A DNA stretch of 12,086 nucleotides, from assembly GCA_900314345.1 (NCBI GenBank), contig OMUX01000252.1, positions 1 through 12,086 of the forward strand, read 5' to 3'. A program made the position numbers and the translations under genes. The notes under the pieces were generated by a model. That model saw nothing but the letters and a program-made list of their open reading frames with translations, searched no databases and was not told the DNA's origin. Below, one piece after another: positions 1-5,948 of the stretch. Numbering within the stretch: position 1 is the first letter of the stretch; every line of letters starts with the position of its first letter. This DNA comes from an uncultured Erysipelotrichaceae bacterium (GTDB taxonomy: Bacteria; Bacillota_I; Bacilli_A; Erysipelotrichales; Erysipelotrichaceae).

Positions 1-49
1 CCGAACATAAAGTGATCATGTATCACGAAAAGAGGGAAAGAAAACAGAT

Positions 50-994
50 ATGAACACAAAGAAGTTTATCGCATCCGTACTGACCGTCGTCATGCTTGCA
101 GGCTGTGGATCCAGCTCCGCAGCAGCATCTTCCGCAGCTCCTGCCGCATCCACTGAGGCAGCAGCTTCCACAGAGGCCGCAGCTTCCACAGAAGCAGCCG
201 CTCCGGCAGCTTCCGTCTCCGGCACCGTTACAGCAGCAGGTTCCTCTGCACTGCAGCCGCTGGCTGACAAGGCAGCCAAGATGTTCATGGATGCCAACCC
301 TGATGTCGATGTTTCCGTCGCAGCTGGCGGCTCCGGCAATGGTCTGAAGCAGGTCGCTGATGGTTCCGTTGATATCGGCAACTCCGATGTCTTTGCCGAA
401 GAGAAGCTGGACGCTGATGTCGCAGCCAAGCTTGTTGACCACCAGGTATGCATCAACGTCATGGGCGCTGTTGTAAACAAGGATCTGGGTGTTACCAATC
501 TCTCCACGGATGATCTGATCGGCATCTTCACCGGCAAGATCACAAACTGGAGCGAGGTCGGCGGACCTGACCAGGAGATCATGCTCTTCACAAGACCGGA
601 AGGTTCCGGCACACGCGCAACCTTCGAGAAGTATGCCATGAACGGTGAGTCCGAGATCGCATCCAACGAGGATGATGACTCCGGCACACTGGCAGCCAAC
701 ATTGCCCAGAACGTCAACGGCATCGGCTACATCTCCTATGCAAACATCGTCAACGATGACAACCTCGTGCTCCTTGGCATCGATGGTGTTGATGCAACAC
801 TGGAGAATGCATACAACGGAACATACAAGGTATGGTGCTATGAGCACATGTACACAAACGGCGAAGGCTCTGATGCAGCACAGGCATTCATCAACTACAT
901 GACAAGCGCTGACTTCGAACCGGAAATCGAAGCTATGGGCTATGGCGCAGCTTCCAAGCTGAACGACGCTGCCAAGGCTACACACGCTGAGTAA
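50..994 (+). CDS. pstS: PstS, phosphate ABC transporter substrate-binding lipoprotein
   Basis: Captures inorganic phosphate outside the membrane and hands it to the PstCA channel. The 314-residue product has a short basic N-terminus, a hydrophobic core and a lipobox (LAGC) with the lipidated Cys at residue 19. A low-complexity Ala/Ser/Thr/Glu linker follows (about 21-56), then the type II periplasmic-binding fold. Phosphate-loop motifs of the family are visible: AGSSALQPL (63-71), GGSGNGL (93-99), DIGNSD (108-113) and EGSGTRATFE (184-193). The ATG at 50 follows a purine-rich SD, AGAGGGAAAG (31-40). pstC and pstA lie downstream on the same strand. The promoter must lie mostly left of the window, so Pho control of this gene cannot be judged here. 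Length and motifs are those of an ordinary, intact PstS. Confidence 0.96.
   Translation: MNTKKFIASVLTVVMLAGCGSSSAAASSAAPAASTEAAASTEAAASTEAAAPAASVSGTVTAAGSSALQPLADKAAKMFMDANPDVDVSVAAGGSGNGLKQVADGSVDIGNSDVFAEEKLDADVAAKLVDHQVCINVMGAVVNKDLGVTNLSTDDLIGIFTGKITNWSEVGGPDQEIMLFTRPEGSGTRATFEKYAMNGESEIASNEDDDSGTLAANIAQNVNGIGYISYANIVNDDNLVLLGIDGVDATLENAYNGTYKVWCYEHMYTNGEGSDAAQAFINYMTSADFEPEIEAMGYGAASKLNDAAKATHAE
143..196 (+). repeat. Three tandem 18-bp units in the PstS linker
   Basis: Three consecutive 18-bp units encode AASTEA three times (PstS residues 32-49). The second and third units differ only at third codon positions, and the first differs slightly more. The repeat lies in the surface linker between the lipidated Cys and the binding domain, so copy-number changes would keep the frame and alter only the tether length. 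Confidence 0.85.
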
Positions 995-1020
995 TCCAAA
1001 GGACAATTCAAACCGTTAAC

Positions 1021-1049
1021 AGTAAGGGCAGACTTGTGCTGCCCTTATT
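1021..1049 (+). promoter_or_regulatory. Intercistronic hairpin between pstS and pstC
   Basis: TAAGGGCAG (1023-1031) and CTGCCCTTA (1039-1047) form a perfect 9-bp stem with a 7-base loop, extendable by one G-U and one A-U pair. No U-tract follows, so it is not a standard terminator. A stem here would protect the 3' end of pstS mRNA or partly attenuate pstC, giving more binding protein than permease, as is common for ABC transporters. The pstC SD begins 9 bases after the stem. Confidence 0.6.
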
Positions 1050-1068
1050 GCCTCCAAGGAGAAAAACA

Positions 1069-2001
1069 ATGACAGATAACACAGAAGAAAGGGCACTGCA
1101 GGTAAGATCCAGCATCAGATCCGACAGGAACTGGAAGAGAACCTATACCATCTGCGGTGCAGCCATCATTGCCCTGACCGTCATCATCGGCATCTTCCTG
1201 ATCTACCGCGGCAGTGAATCCTTCACCAAGGGCGGACACAGCGTCTTCGAATTCCTGTTCAGCTCCGAATGGAAGCCTCTGGACTCTCCGGGCAAGTTCG
1301 GGGGACAGATCGGCTCTGCCATCTATATCTGGGGCACGATCATCACCTGTGCACTTGGTCTGCTGATTGCACTTCCGTTCTCACTGGGCGCAGCCATCTT
1401 CCTGACAGAGATCCAGCCGAAGCTTGGCAAGAGCCTGTTCCGTCCGGCTGTTGAGATCTACGTCGGCATCCCGTCCGTTGTCTATGGCTGGGTCGGCATG
1501 ACCGTTCTGGTTCCCTGGATCAGGGATACCTTCCACGCCTCCAAGGGCGGCTATTCCGTCCTTGCGGCAGCCATTGTCCTTGCCGTCATGATCTTCCCGA
1601 CCATCACCACCGTATCCGCCGATGCCATCAACAGCGTCTCCAATGATTACAGAGAGGCAGCCTATGGCCTTGGCTCCACCAAGTGGCAGTGCATTCACAA
1701 GGTTGTGATCCCAGCAGCCAGAAGCGGCATCTTCGTCGGCGTCATCCTGGGTCTTGCAAGAGCGCTGGGTGAAGCACTGGCAGTGGCCATGGTCATCGGC
1801 AAGATGAGAGCTTTCCCGTCGGATCTTCTTTCACCGACCATCTCACTGACCACAACGATTGCCTCCGATATGGGCAACACCTCCAACGGCGGTGAATACA
1901 ACCTGGCTTTGTGGTCCATGGCATTGTTGTTGTTCATTATCTCAATGCTGCTGATCTTCCTGATCCACCATATTTCAAAGAAGGGGGCTGAGAACGCATG
2001 A
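1069..2001 (+). CDS. pstC: PstC, phosphate ABC transporter permease
   Basis: One of the two membrane subunits that form the phosphate channel with PstA and are driven by PstB. The 310-residue product has a basic cytosolic N-terminus, a first membrane helix at about 26-46, a large extracellular loop, and then the MetI-like permease core. The EAA loop that docks on the ATPase is clear: EAAYGLGST (196-204) followed by IPAARSGIFVGVILGLARALGEA. I chose the ATG at 1069 because AAGGAG lies at 1056-1061. A longer GTG start at 1036 would lie inside the intercistronic hairpin and has no SD. The stop overlaps the pstA start (ATGA), so the two permeases are translationally coupled in about equal amounts. 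No defects are seen. Confidence 0.95.
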   Translation: MTDNTEERALQVRSSIRSDRNWKRTYTICGAAIIALTVIIGIFLIYRGSESFTKGGHSVFEFLFSSEWKPLDSPGKFGGQIGSAIYIWGTIITCALGLLIALPFSLGAAIFLTEIQPKLGKSLFRPAVEIYVGIPSVVYGWVGMTVLVPWIRDTFHASKGGYSVLAAAIVLAVMIFPTITTVSADAINSVSNDYREAAYGLGSTKWQCIHKVVIPAARSGIFVGVILGLARALGEALAVAMVIGKMRAFPSDLLSPTISLTTTIASDMGNTSNGGEYNLALWSMALLLFIISMLLIFLIHHISKKGAENA

Positions 2002-2912
2002 CAACCTTTGAACAGAATACAGAGCTGCATCAGCGCGCCTTTGCGAGTGCAAGAAGAACAAACAAGATCATGACCGGCGTACTGTATGCCGTAGGATACT
2101 TCGTGCTCCTCTTCCTGATCGTTCTGACCGGGCATATCATCATCAGTGGTCTCAAGGACTTCTATCCCGAACTGCTTTCCACCGGGGATGATGGCATCCT
2201 GAACCAGCTGTTCAATACCGTATATCTGGTCTTCTGGTCATTGCTCATCTCCGTGCCGCTTGGCATCGGTGCCGGCGTCTACCTGGCGGAGTATGCAAAG
2301 CCAGGCAAATTCCTGGACTTCCTGCAGATCTCCATCCAGGCACTCTCTTCGCTTCCTTCCATCATCATCGGCTTGTTCGGCTACCTGGTATTCATCCTGA
2401 TGACAGGCATGCGCTGGAACCTGTTTGCCGGAGCACTGGCCGTATCCATCATGTGCCTGCCGTTAATCACAACGGAGACAGACCAGGCCATCCGTGCACT
2501 TCCCAGAGGCTATTCCGAAGGCTCCCTGGCACTTGGCGCAACCCATGCCCAGACCATCCGCAAGGTATTGATTCCTGCGGCCATGCCGCAGATCCTGACC
2601 GGTGTCATCATGGCAGCCGGAAGAGGCTTCGGTGAAGCTGCTGCACTGCTTTATACCGCAGGACAGTCCACCAACATCTCCTGGACCAACTGGAACCTGA
2701 CAAGCTCCCGCTGCCCGCTGAACCCGTTCCGTCCTGGTGAAACACTGGCACTCCATATCTGGGGCATGCGCACCATCGGCACGGTCAATCCTCATTCCAC
2801 CGAGATTGCAAGCTTCTGCTCCGCCATCCTTGTCATCATGACATTCATCTTCTCCCTTGTCACAAGACGTATCTCCGACAATCTGGTGAAGAAGAACACC
2901 GGCGGTAAATAA
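1998..2912 (+). CDS. pstA: PstA, phosphate ABC transporter permease
   Basis: Second permease subunit of the Pst importer. The 304-residue product has an N-terminal membrane helix at about 26-50 and a permease core with the EAA-type docking loop EGSLALGAT (174-182), then IPAAMPQILTGVIMAAGRGFGEAA. A late extracellular loop contains a Trp- and Pro-rich stretch (229-250) typical of PstA. Its ATG overlaps the pstC TGA by four bases, and a G-rich SD lies in the end of pstC (about 1977-1987). It is the last gene of this unit. In E. coli and Bacillus pstB would follow directly, but here a terminator follows and pstB is on the other strand. Confidence 0.95.
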   Translation: MTTFEQNTELHQRAFASARRTNKIMTGVLYAVGYFVLLFLIVLTGHIIISGLKDFYPELLSTGDDGILNQLFNTVYLVFWSLLISVPLGIGAGVYLAEYAKPGKFLDFLQISIQALSSLPSIIIGLFGYLVFILMTGMRWNLFAGALAVSIMCLPLITTETDQAIRALPRGYSEGSLALGATHAQTIRKVLIPAAMPQILTGVIMAAGRGFGEAAALLYTAGQSTNISWTNWNLTSSRCPLNPFRPGETLALHIWGMRTIGTVNPHSTEIASFCSAILVIMTFIFSLVTRRISDNLVKKNTGGK

Positions 2913-2939
2913 TTCCAGTTACAATTCATATCTGTGCAG

Positions 2940-2965
2940 GACGGCTGAAACATGCCGTCTTTTTT
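2940..2965 (+). terminator. Rho-independent terminator of pstSCA
   Basis: GACGGC (2940-2945) pairs with GCCGTC (2954-2959) around an 8-base loop, followed directly by six T (2960-2965). It lies 28 bases after the pstA stop. Confidence 0.85.
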
Positions 2966-2979
2966 GCGTTGACTCAAAC

Positions 2980-3009
2980 AAAAAGGGGATGCAGCATCTG
3001 CTGCATCCC
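2980..3009 (-). terminator. Rho-independent terminator of pstB-phoU
   Basis: GGGATGCAGC (2986-2995) and its reverse complement (3000-3009) form a 10-bp stem with a 4-base loop. Read leftward, it is followed by CC and then five T (2980-2984 are A on the plus strand). It sits 30 bases past the phoU stop and back to back with the pstSCA terminator, so the two convergent units are insulated from each other. Confidence 0.85.
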
Positions 3010-3039
3010 GAAGGGAAAACTATTCCTCGGGCAATCTGA

Positions 3040-3687
3040 TTAAGCCTTGGCGCTTGGCTTGACACCAGTCACGGCGTAGGTGACCCACTGGGCAATGTTC
3101 ACGGCATGATCACCGATCTTCTCGTAGTACTTGGCTACCATGACCAGATTGACGGCATACTCACCGTTTGCCTTGTCTTCTGTGATCATGTCCACGATTT
3201 CGTTTCTTGTCCTGACAAACAGTTCATCCACGGAGTCATCGCTCTTGATGACCTGATGGGCAATCATGACATCCTGACGCACAAAGGCATCAATGGCACG
3301 GCTGACCATGGAGCTTGTCTCCACAGCCATGCGGGAAAGACTTGCTGTGCCGGGTTTTCCGTCCATGAAGGTGATCACATCGCACATATCTCCGCCGATG
3401 ACACAGATCCGGTTCATGTCCGTGATCATCTTCAGGGCAGCCGATACTGCCCGAAGATCCTGGGCAAATGGCTGCTGGGTGAGCAGAAGCTTCATGCACA
3501 GGGATTCAATGGTTCTGCCTTTCTCCTGTGCCTCATCCTGCAGGGCGATGCCTTCCTTTGCGGCTTCACTGTTTCCTTCCATGAGCGCCTTGTCAGCCAG
3601 GCTGATGACCTTCTCACACAGAGCACCCATTTCAATGAGCTCTGTATTGAGCTCCCTTAAACCACTGTCCAATACTGATCTTGCCAT
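3040..3687 (-). CDS. phoU: PhoU, phosphate-uptake regulator
   Basis: Peripheral regulator that dampens Pst transport and Pho signalling when phosphate is sufficient. The 215-residue product has the two three-helix PhoU repeats. Family marks are LNTELIEMG (13-21), QQPFAQDLRAV (71-81) in repeat one and AKYYEKIGDHAVNIAQWV (185-202) in repeat two. The reading frame is open further upstream, but the family N-terminus matches MARSVLDSGLRELN, so I place the start at the ATG at 3687. That leaves only 5 bases after the pstB stop. AGGAAGG (3702-3708), inside the end of pstB, is a possible SD, though about 14 bases from the start. Cotranscription with pstB is very likely. Confidence 0.94.
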   Translation of the reverse strand: MARSVLDSGLRELNTELIEMGALCEKVISLADKALMEGNSEAAKEGIALQDEAQEKGRTIESLCMKLLLTQQPFAQDLRAVSAALKMITDMNRICVIGGDMCDVITFMDGKPGTASLSRMAVETSSMVSRAIDAFVRQDVMIAHQVIKSDDSVDELFVRTRNEIVDMITEDKANGEYAVNLVMVAKYYEKIGDHAVNIAQWVTYAVTGVKPSAKA

Positions 3688-3692
3688 ACGTA

Positions 3693-4442
3693 TTAACCGA
3701 ACCTTCCTGTAATGTAGTCGTTGGTACGCTTGTCCTTCGGCTGGGAGAACAATGTCTCTGTCTTGTCGCATTCCACCAGTTCACCCAATAAGAAGAATGC
3801 CGTGCGGTCAGAGATTCTGACTGCCTGCTGCATGTTATGGGTGACGATGACAATCGTATAGTCCTTCTTTAACTGAATGGCCAGTTCCTCGATCTTGCCT
3901 GTGGCAATCGGATCCAATGCACTGGTAGGTTCATCCATCAGGAGGATCTCGGGATGCACGGCCAGGGCTCTCGCAATGCAGAGACGCTGCTGCTGACCAC
4001 CGGAAAGACCCAGTGCAGGCTTGTTGAGACGATCCTTGAGTTCGTCCCAGATCGCCGCACCTCTCAATGCTTCCTCAACGATTTCATTGAGTCTTGCCTT
4101 GTTCTTCTCCCCCTGGATTCGCGGCCCGTAGGCAACGTTGTCATAGATGGACATCGGGAAGACGTTTGCCTTCTGGAACACCATGCCAACCCGCATGCGC
4201 AGCTCGGCAGGCTCCATGTCCTTGTTGATGTCCTTGCCGTCCAGAAGGATTGTGCCGTTGATGCGGCAGCCTTCCACAAGATCATTCATCCGGTTCAAGG
4301 TACGCAGGAATGTGGACTTGCCGCAGCCGCTGGGTCCGATGAAGGAAGTGATCTCATGTTCGTTGATATCGATGTTGATATGATGCAAGGCCTGGAAATC
4401 TCCGTACCAGAGATTCAGGTCTTTGACGCTGATTTTTGACAT
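3693..4442 (-). CDS. pstB: PstB, phosphate ABC transporter ATPase
   Basis: Cytosolic ATPase that powers the PstCA channel. The 249-residue product has Walker [10 protein letters not shown] (36-44), Q-loop Gln90, the ABC signature LSGGQQQR (146-153), Walker B ILLMDEP (166-172) with catalytic Glu171, and switch His202 in THN. All are intact. The ATG at 4442 is preceded by AAAGGAT (4449-4455), with about 6 bases between. The gene heads a leftward pstB-phoU unit that points into pstSCA, so production of the complete importer needs two promoters. The upstream region has Pho-box-like repeats, which would synchronise it with pstS if that promoter also carries them. Confidence 0.97.
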   Translation of the reverse strand: MSKISVKDLNLWYGDFQALHHINIDINEHEITSFIGPSGCGKSTFLRTLNRMNDLVEGCRINGTILLDGKDINKDMEPAELRMRVGMVFQKANVFPMSIYDNVAYGPRIQGEKNKARLNEIVEEALRGAAIWDELKDRLNKPALGLSGGQQQRLCIARALAVHPEILLMDEPTSALDPIATGKIEELAIQLKKDYTIVIVTHNMQQAVRISDRTAFFLLGELVECDKTETLFSQPKDKRTNDYITGRFG

Positions 4443-4462
4443 AGTTCCATCCTTTCGGAATT

Positions 4463-4517
4463 ATTATGAAACTCCGGTGTTAAGCGATAAGGCAGGCCTT
4501 GGTTAAACTTATGTAAA
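4463..4517 (-). promoter_or_regulatory. Putative pstB promoter with Pho-box-like repeats
   Basis: Read leftward, TTTACA (4517-4512) and TTAACC (4506-4501) are 11 bases apart start to start, with a 5-base spacer. A third copy, TTAACA (4483-4478), lies two turns further on (23 bases). A -10-like CATAAT (4468-4463) follows, giving a leader of about 14 bases that holds the pstB SD. No good -35 is seen, as expected for an activator-dependent promoter. Repeats of TT(A/T/C)ACA every 11 bases are the known Bacillus PhoP recognition pattern; binding by PhoP here is inference. Confidence 0.55.
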
Positions 4518-4575
4518 TTCACGGGAATCTGACTGTATTACAGGCGAAAATGATGAAACCGTCAGGCTGAAAGAA

Positions 4576-4603
4576 ATTACATTTTTCTGTAAATCTGTTT
4601 ACA
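4576..4603. promoter_or_regulatory. Phased half-sites and palindrome over the -35 of the pyrophosphatase-like gene
   Basis: TTACA (4577-4581), TGTAA (4588-4592) and TTACA (4599-4603) begin exactly 11 bases apart in alternating orientation. The last two are the core of a perfect palindrome, TGTAAATCTGTTTACA (4588-4603), whose right arm is the -35 hexamer. A regulator bound here would sit on the -35. It could be a Pho-type site or an unrelated repressor operator; the 16-bp symmetry is two bases longer than a normal CcpA cre site. Confidence 0.45.
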
Positions 4604-4626
4604 TTAAGCATGGCGAAGGGTATAAT
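4598..4626 (+). promoter_or_regulatory. Sigma-A type promoter of the pyrophosphatase-like gene
   Basis: -35 TTTACA (4598-4603), a 17-base spacer and -10 TATAAT (4621-4626): one mismatch from consensus with ideal spacing. Transcription should start near 4633, giving a leader of about 17 bases that carries the SD AGAGGGG (4638-4644) before the ATG at 4650. Confidence 0.8.
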
Positions 4627-4649
4627 TCAAGACGTACAGAGGGGTTATT

Positions 4650-5039
4650 ATGGCACAATACGAAAACAACGCATATTTCTGGCAGAAGCTGGATACACTG
4701 TACCTTTCCGGCGGAGTGAAAGTCGTCCGCAGAAAGGGAGAGCATCATCCGGAATTTGCCAACCTGGTCTATCCGGTGGATTATGGCCACCTGACAGATA
4801 CCAACGGCATCCCGGAAGGTGTATCCGTCTATCTTGGTTCACAGTCTCATTCCAGGATCACCGGCCTCATCGTGGCTGCGGATATCCTGAAGAAGACACT
4901 GGATGTCAAGATCCTTGCCGGATGCACCAAGGATGAGGAAGAACAGGTTCTCCGCTTCCTGAACCAGACTGACTATCAGAAGACCGTCCTGATCCGCAAG
5001 GGCAGCGAGATCCCGGGCTGGGGTGTCAGCGACAACTGA
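4650..5039 (+). CDS. Inorganic pyrophosphatase-like small protein, catalytic residues doubtful
   Basis: A 129-residue soluble protein. FWQKLDTL (10-17), the HPEFANLVYPVDYGHL segment (33-48) and the KILAGCTKDEEE stretch (87-98) match, from memory, a short Firmicutes family annotated as inorganic pyrophosphatase. PVDYGHL corresponds to PxNYGY of family I enzymes. The metal-binding Asp cluster that should follow (D-x-D-P-x-D type) reads NGIPEGVSVYLGS here (52-64), with no Asp, and the later loop keeps only one Asp (85). A classical phosphate-releasing activity is therefore uncertain; it could bind a phosphate ligand or be a degraded enzyme. It has its own strong promoter and SD, diverges from pstB, and ends in a terminator, so it is a single-gene unit. 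Confidence 0.7.
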   Translation: MAQYENNAYFWQKLDTLYLSGGVKVVRRKGEHHPEFANLVYPVDYGHLTDTNGIPEGVSVYLGSQSHSRITGLIVAADILKKTLDVKILAGCTKDEEEQVLRFLNQTDYQKTVLIRKGSEIPGWGVSDN

Positions 5040-5047
5040 GAAGACAA

Positions 5048-5077
5048 AGGAAAAGACAGCCGCGGCTGTCTTTTCCT
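5048..5077. terminator. Bidirectional terminator, perfect 30-base palindrome
   Basis: The 30 bases are their own reverse complement, with core ACAGCCGCGGCTGT flanked by AAAAG on the left and CTTTT on the right. Both strands give a GC-rich stem ending in a TTTTCC tract. It starts 8 bases after the pyrophosphatase-like stop and ends 4 bases before the stop of the convergent phospholipase-like gene, so one element ends both transcripts. Confidence 0.8.
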
Positions 5078-5081
5078 ATGG

Positions 5082-5882
5082 TCATTCACCAACAAAGTTC
5101 AATGTGAATTCCTGCGGATCATATTTCTGCATGACCCTGAGTGATTTCTGCAGTGCTTCCTGATACAGCCTGCGGAAATCCTCCATGATGGAAGGATCCT
5201 GTGTATCCACAAGCATGAGTCCGGAAACCCCATGCGGCTGATGCATCAGATTCTCCATATTGTAGGCAAACCGGTATTTTCCTTTGGAAGGAGCAAGCAG
5301 ACGTAACATCAGCGGTGTATCCTTCACTGCACCTTCAATGAGCTTCTCATCGATCTCCTTGCGGAAGACCTCCAGGAACAGGAGGTGATACATCCAGCCA
5401 AGCTCCTTCTTTTCCTGATCACTGACCTTGAGATCCTTGTATACATCATAGGAATCTGCGTTCCTTCCATGATCCTTGAGTACCTGTACATCGAGCTCTG
5501 CCTCCACCCGGACATGCGCTGCACCTTCATGGGTGCCGGTCTCTTCATGCCTGCGGTGCGCTTCGGCATTGATCAAAGGATGGCACGTACTGTCGAGACA
5601 ATAGTGGGTCAGGAAGCCAAGATAGTAATCATGCAGGGAAGGGTTTCTTTCACAGTACTCATGCAGGAAGGCAATGACCTCCTGCTGTTTTTCATCATGC
5701 ATCTGATTGCCCACAGGCTTCAGGGTGCCCGGAAGGGCGGAGAACCTGTGGTAGAAGAGAAAATCCGGTCCCTGTGATCCAAGGAAGTACAGGTTCATGG
5801 AATGAATGGAAAGACGCACTTCACAGGGGAGTGCATAGTAAACATCTCTTGCAAATTCAACATGGGTGGTTGCGGCAGGCAT
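5082..5882 (-). CDS. Zinc-dependent phospholipase C family hydrolase, no signal peptide
   Basis: The 266-residue protein has the ligand pattern of the Zn-PLC family (Bacillus cereus PLC type): THVEFA with His7, GSQGPDF with Asp40, HYCLDSTCH with His93, Asp97 and His101, and HVRVE with His123 and Glu127. That covers most of the trinuclear zinc site, so activity is plausible; the substrate (phospholipid or other phosphoester) is unknown. The secreted enzyme has a signal peptide and propeptide, whereas this one begins directly at MPAATTH and looks cytosolic. I chose the ATG at 5882, with AAAGGA (about 5894-5899) upstream. A TTG at 5921 would add 13 unlike residues. It is separated from the upstream aminotransferase gene by a terminator and may have its own weak promoter there. 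Confidence 0.85.
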   Translation of the reverse strand: MPAATTHVEFARDVYYALPCEVRLSIHSMNLYFLGSQGPDFLFYHRFSALPGTLKPVGNQMHDEKQQEVIAFLHEYCERNPSLHDYYLGFLTHYCLDSTCHPLINAEAHRRHEETGTHEGAAHVRVEAELDVQVLKDHGRNADSYDVYKDLKVSDQEKKELGWMYHLLFLEVFRKEIDEKLIEGAVKDTPLMLRLLAPSKGKYRFAYNMENLMHQPHGVSGLMLVDTQDPSIMEDFRRLYQEALQKSLRVMQKYDPQEFTLNFVGE

Positions 5883-5910
5883 GGCTTCAAGGTCCTTTCT
5901 TATCGTCTGA

Positions 5911-5940
5911 GAAAAATACAAGAGAGCACTGGCTCTCTTG
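5911..5940 (-). terminator. Terminator of the yggS-aminotransferase unit
   Basis: CAAGAGAGC (5919-5927) and GCTCTCTTG (5932-5940) form a perfect 9-bp stem with a 4-base loop. Read leftward it runs into TATTTTTC (5918-5911). It starts 9 bases after the aminotransferase stop. TTGCAA and TGTATT, 17 bases apart on the same strand, could be a weak promoter for the next gene, but this is only suggestive. Confidence 0.7.
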
Positions 5941-5948
5941 CAAAGATA

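Noticed and set aside
12..26. Short inverted repeat GTGAT-N5-ATCAC before the pstS SD
   Set aside because: Five-base arms are weak and occur by chance; too little upstream sequence is available to judge an operator.
23..1006. Long antisense open frame opposite pstS (327 codons)
   Set aside because: Cys- and Gly-rich shadow of the biased pstS codon use; no SD, promoter or recognisable domain.
1016..1021. TTAACA near the pstS-pstC junction as a Pho box
   Set aside because: A single copy with no 11-base repeat and no promoter following.
1036..1068. GTG start extending PstC by 11 residues
   Set aside because: It lies in the hairpin loop, has no SD, and the ATG at 1069 has a good AAGGAG.
3007..3031. 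Second small hairpin between the phoU terminator and the phoU stop
   Set aside because: Bulged stem with a 10-base loop and no T-tract; the adjacent 10-bp stem with T-tract explains termination.
3688..3771. N-terminal extension of PhoU overlapping pstB
   Set aside because: The added 28 residues are unlike PhoU and overlap pstB; the family N-terminus begins at the ATG at 3687.
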